Source of the DNA: an uncultured Archangium sp.
GTDB lineage: Bacteria; Myxococcota; Myxococcia; Myxococcales; Myxococcaceae
DNA: 8,524 nt
Reading direction: 5' to 3'
Assembly (NCBI GenBank): GCA_946479335.1
Contig: CAMLFP010000238.1
Span: 1-8,524, forward strand
Part shown: one piece after another, positions 6,023-8,524 of the stretch
Position numbering within the stretch: position 1 is the first letter of the stretch
How the letters are laid out: every line of letters begins with the position of its first letter
Position numbers and translations under genes: made by a program
Notes under the pieces: generated by a model
The model's input: only the letters and a program-made list of their open reading frames with translations
Database searches by the model: none
Told to the model about the DNA's origin: nothing

Positions 6023-8381
6023 AATAGAAGGCGCGGCCGGGCTTCTGCACGCCGAACACGTCGTACACGCGCGCGTCGGTGAGGTTCTGCCCTTCGAACG
6101 CCGCCGAGAAACGGCCGAACGGGAGCGTGATGGCGTAGCTCACGCCCACCGCGTGCGTGAGCTGCATCGGTATCTGCTGCTTGCTCCCGCCGAGGCCGAC
6201 GCTCTCCCAGGTGCGGAAGAACGAGTGCACGTAGCGGCCCTCGTAATACGGCTCGAGCACGTCATCGGCGAACACGTGCTTCCAGCGAACGCTGGCGCCC
6301 CAGCTGCCGAAGAGCCACGGCCGGTTGGGGATTCGGTCTCCGTCGTAGCGCGCGAACGTGCCCGTCGGAGAGACGTTGCGCACGTCTTGCCACGTGAGGC
6401 TGCCGTGCACGTTCACCCACTCACCGGGCGAGCTCCACGCGAGCTGACCTTCGGCGCCGAGCGACCGCGCGTGCACCACGTTCTGGTACTGCAAGAACAT
6501 CGTCTGGCCGAGCAGCACGATGAGCTTGTCGCTGTCGCGCAGGAACGCGTTGGCCTCCACCGCGAGCGAGCCGAGCCACGGCGCCTTCACGTCGACCCGC
6601 GGGCCGAGGTTCGCGTTGTGGCTCAGCTCCGGCTCCAGCGTCAGGTTCTCGCGAATCAGCACGCCGTTGCCGAAGACCTCGTCGGCGCGCGGCAGCCGCG
6701 TGGCGTATTCGTATGACGCCTTGAAGCTCAGCCAGCCGGTCGCGTGCACGCGCAGCGCGTCGCCCGCGCCGAACGAACTCGAGCTCCACGAGATGGGGTT
6801 GATGGCGCCGTTGGGGAGCAGCTCGCCGCTGTGCCCGCCATAGAAGTAGTGCTTCGCGAAGATGACGTTCTGCACGCGCTGCTCGTCATCGGAGAACGGC
6901 AGCACGTCGAGCTGGTACTCGACGCCGGTGACGTTGGTGACGAGCGAGCGGCTGGCGTTGAGCGGGTCTCTCGCGCCGGTCGCGGTGTCGAGGCGCTCGT
7001 TGCCCGTGCGGCGCAGCGAGTTCGGCGTCACCGCCACGCGCACCGCATGCGTGTCGTTCGGCCGCCACTCGACCTTCACGCGCCCGAGGACGTTGTGCTG
7101 CCACACCGATTGGTCGTGCGGCGTGGCGTCGGTCTCTCCCGCCACCGTCTGGGGGGCGATGCGGTTGCCGTACCAGTCGGAGACCCACTGCGTTTCGTCG
7201 ACGAAGTTGATGCGCCGGTACGCGTAGCTCAGCAGCGTCTCCAGCGAGATGGAGTCGAAGAGCTGGTGCTCGGTGCGCGCGGTGGCACCGGCGACGATCT
7301 CTCCGTAGCGCGCCTCGCCGTACGGCACGGTCATCACCGGGTTGTTCTGCAGCTGCTTGTCGTACGCGGAGCCGAACACGCGCAGCGACACCGTCTTCGC
7401 CCAGGGTTGGTGGTCGAGCCGCGCCTCGAGTGAGCCGCCGCCGGCGAGGTACGCGTCGTGGAAGCGCTTCACGCGCACCTCCTTCAATTGCCCCGACAGG
7501 TCGGCCACGTCGACGTCGACGAAGTAGTCGTTGAGCGCGCGGTCGAAGAAGCCCTCGGCGTGGAAGCTCCAGCCGCTCTTCGTGGCCAGCGTGCCCGCGA
7601 GCGTCACCCGGTGCGTGCCGAACGAACCGACCTGATACGAGGCCGCGAGGTTCGTCACCGGGCGCGTGTCGGAGACGAGATTCACCGCGCCGCCCAGCGC
7701 GTCGGTGCCAAAGCGCACCGGCACCACGCCGCGGTACACCTCGACGCCGCGCACGAGGTTCACCGGCACGTTCCACACGCCGAAGGGGTACCCCGCGAGC
7801 TCCAGCGGCACCGAGTCGAGGAACATGCGCACCTGATCGCCCTCGAGGCCGTTCAACGAAAAGGTCGCGGTCGCGCCGAGCCCGCCGCCACGCCGCACCG
7901 TGATGCCCTGCGTGCGCGCGAGGAGTTCACCGAGATCTGCCGCGCGCCCTTTGGCCACCGAGGTGTCCAACACCGTGACCGCCTCCGCTGACCTTCTCAG
8001 GCGTTGAAGGTGCGAGCGGCTGCGCACCACGGTCTCCTTCGCGCTCGGTGTGCCCGCGTCGGGCGTGGTGAGCGTGAGCGCGGTCTCGTGGCCGGCCTCC
8101 AGCGTGACCTCGGCGTTCGCGTCGCCCGCGTGCACCGTCGCGACGCCCGCAGGGAGATTCTCGAAGCGCGCAACGCCCGCGTCATCCGCGTTCGCGGTGA
8201 GCTCGGTTCCATCCGCGGGGCGGAGCGTGACGATGCGCGCGGCCTCCGTATGCACGAGGAGCGTCGCTGGCTCCGGCGCCGCGAGCTGAAACTGCCAGCG
8301 GTACCGGAACTGCACCGCCACCGGTTCGCCGTCGACGGTCGCGGGCGAGAACCGGAGCCGCAGCGCCGCCTGTTGCGCGGC

Positions 8382-8396
<15 letters not shown>
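5997..8396 (-). CDS. TonB-dependent outer-membrane receptor with N-terminal TonB-domain remnant, start missing
   Basis: About 800 residues of a leftward receptor that imports an unknown ligand across the outer membrane. From the N-terminal end: a TonB C-terminal-type domain remnant ([20 protein letters not shown], then [17 protein letters not shown]), a small beta domain like carboxypeptidase-regulatory or PEGA folds ([20 protein letters not shown] to about [11 protein letters not shown]), a linker with a possible TonB box (KETVVRS), a plug (about 8030-7670; [57 protein letters not shown]), and a barrel to the end ([15 protein letters not shown]). The last residue is Arg rather than the usual aromatic. 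The frame stays open to an ATG at 8504, but bases right of about 8396 read as glutaminyl-tRNA synthetase on the other strand. The real start, signal peptide and first part of the TonB domain are therefore missing. The substrate cannot be told from the sequence. Confidence 0.9.

Positions 8397-8524
<128 letters not shown>

Noticed and set aside
6023..6060. Transcription terminator after the DUF4105 gene
   Set aside because: No stem with a following T-run is seen, and these bases code for the receptor C-terminus.

Overview
The window is GC-rich (roughly two thirds G+C by eye) and almost entirely coding, with genes overlapping by a few bases. It looks like a myxobacterium or close relative (Myxococcota). 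Two things suggest this: a Bat (aerotolerance-type) operon whose BatB is fused to a TPR domain, and a long PDGG/PDAG-type linker of the kind common in myxobacterial exported proteins. This placement is inferred; no rRNA or marker gene confirms it.

Layout. Positions 1-4225, minus strand, hold a tightly packed Bat operon, transcribed leftward: a BatD-like membrane-anchored protein (3281-4225), BatA with a von Willebrand A domain (2274-3281), a BatB vWA protein fused to BatC-like TPRs (274-2277), and the start of classical BatD (1-290, cut by the window edge). Every junction overlaps by 1, 4 or 17 bases, so translation is probably coupled. The proteins are expected to form a membrane complex: vWA domains held at the membrane, TPRs as a docking platform, and BatD-type proteins presenting Ig-like domains in the periplasm. 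The moxR and DUF58 genes that often lead such operons are not next to it here.

A short divergent gap (about 4226-4279) contains a 7-bp-arm inverted repeat and possible promoter elements. To its right, on the plus strand, is a two-gene unit: a small protein with a ribbon-helix-helix-like core (4280-4774) and, 3 bases later, a DUF4105/Lnb N-terminal-domain membrane protein (4778-6022). The latter ends in a 26-base convergent overlap with a TonB-dependent outer-membrane receptor on the minus strand (from 5997). The receptor carries an N-terminal remnant of a TonB C-terminal domain, a small surface or carboxypeptidase-regulatory-like domain, a plug and a barrel.

The right end is the most surprising part. 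The plus strand from about 8382 to the end encodes the N-terminal region of glutaminyl-tRNA synthetase, including its HIGH motif. It runs head-to-head into the receptor gene with neither gene having its start. About 20 bases fit both proteins at once. This looks like a chimeric or recombination junction, so the receptor reading frame to the right of about 8396 (up to the ATG at 8504) is probably just glnS antisense.
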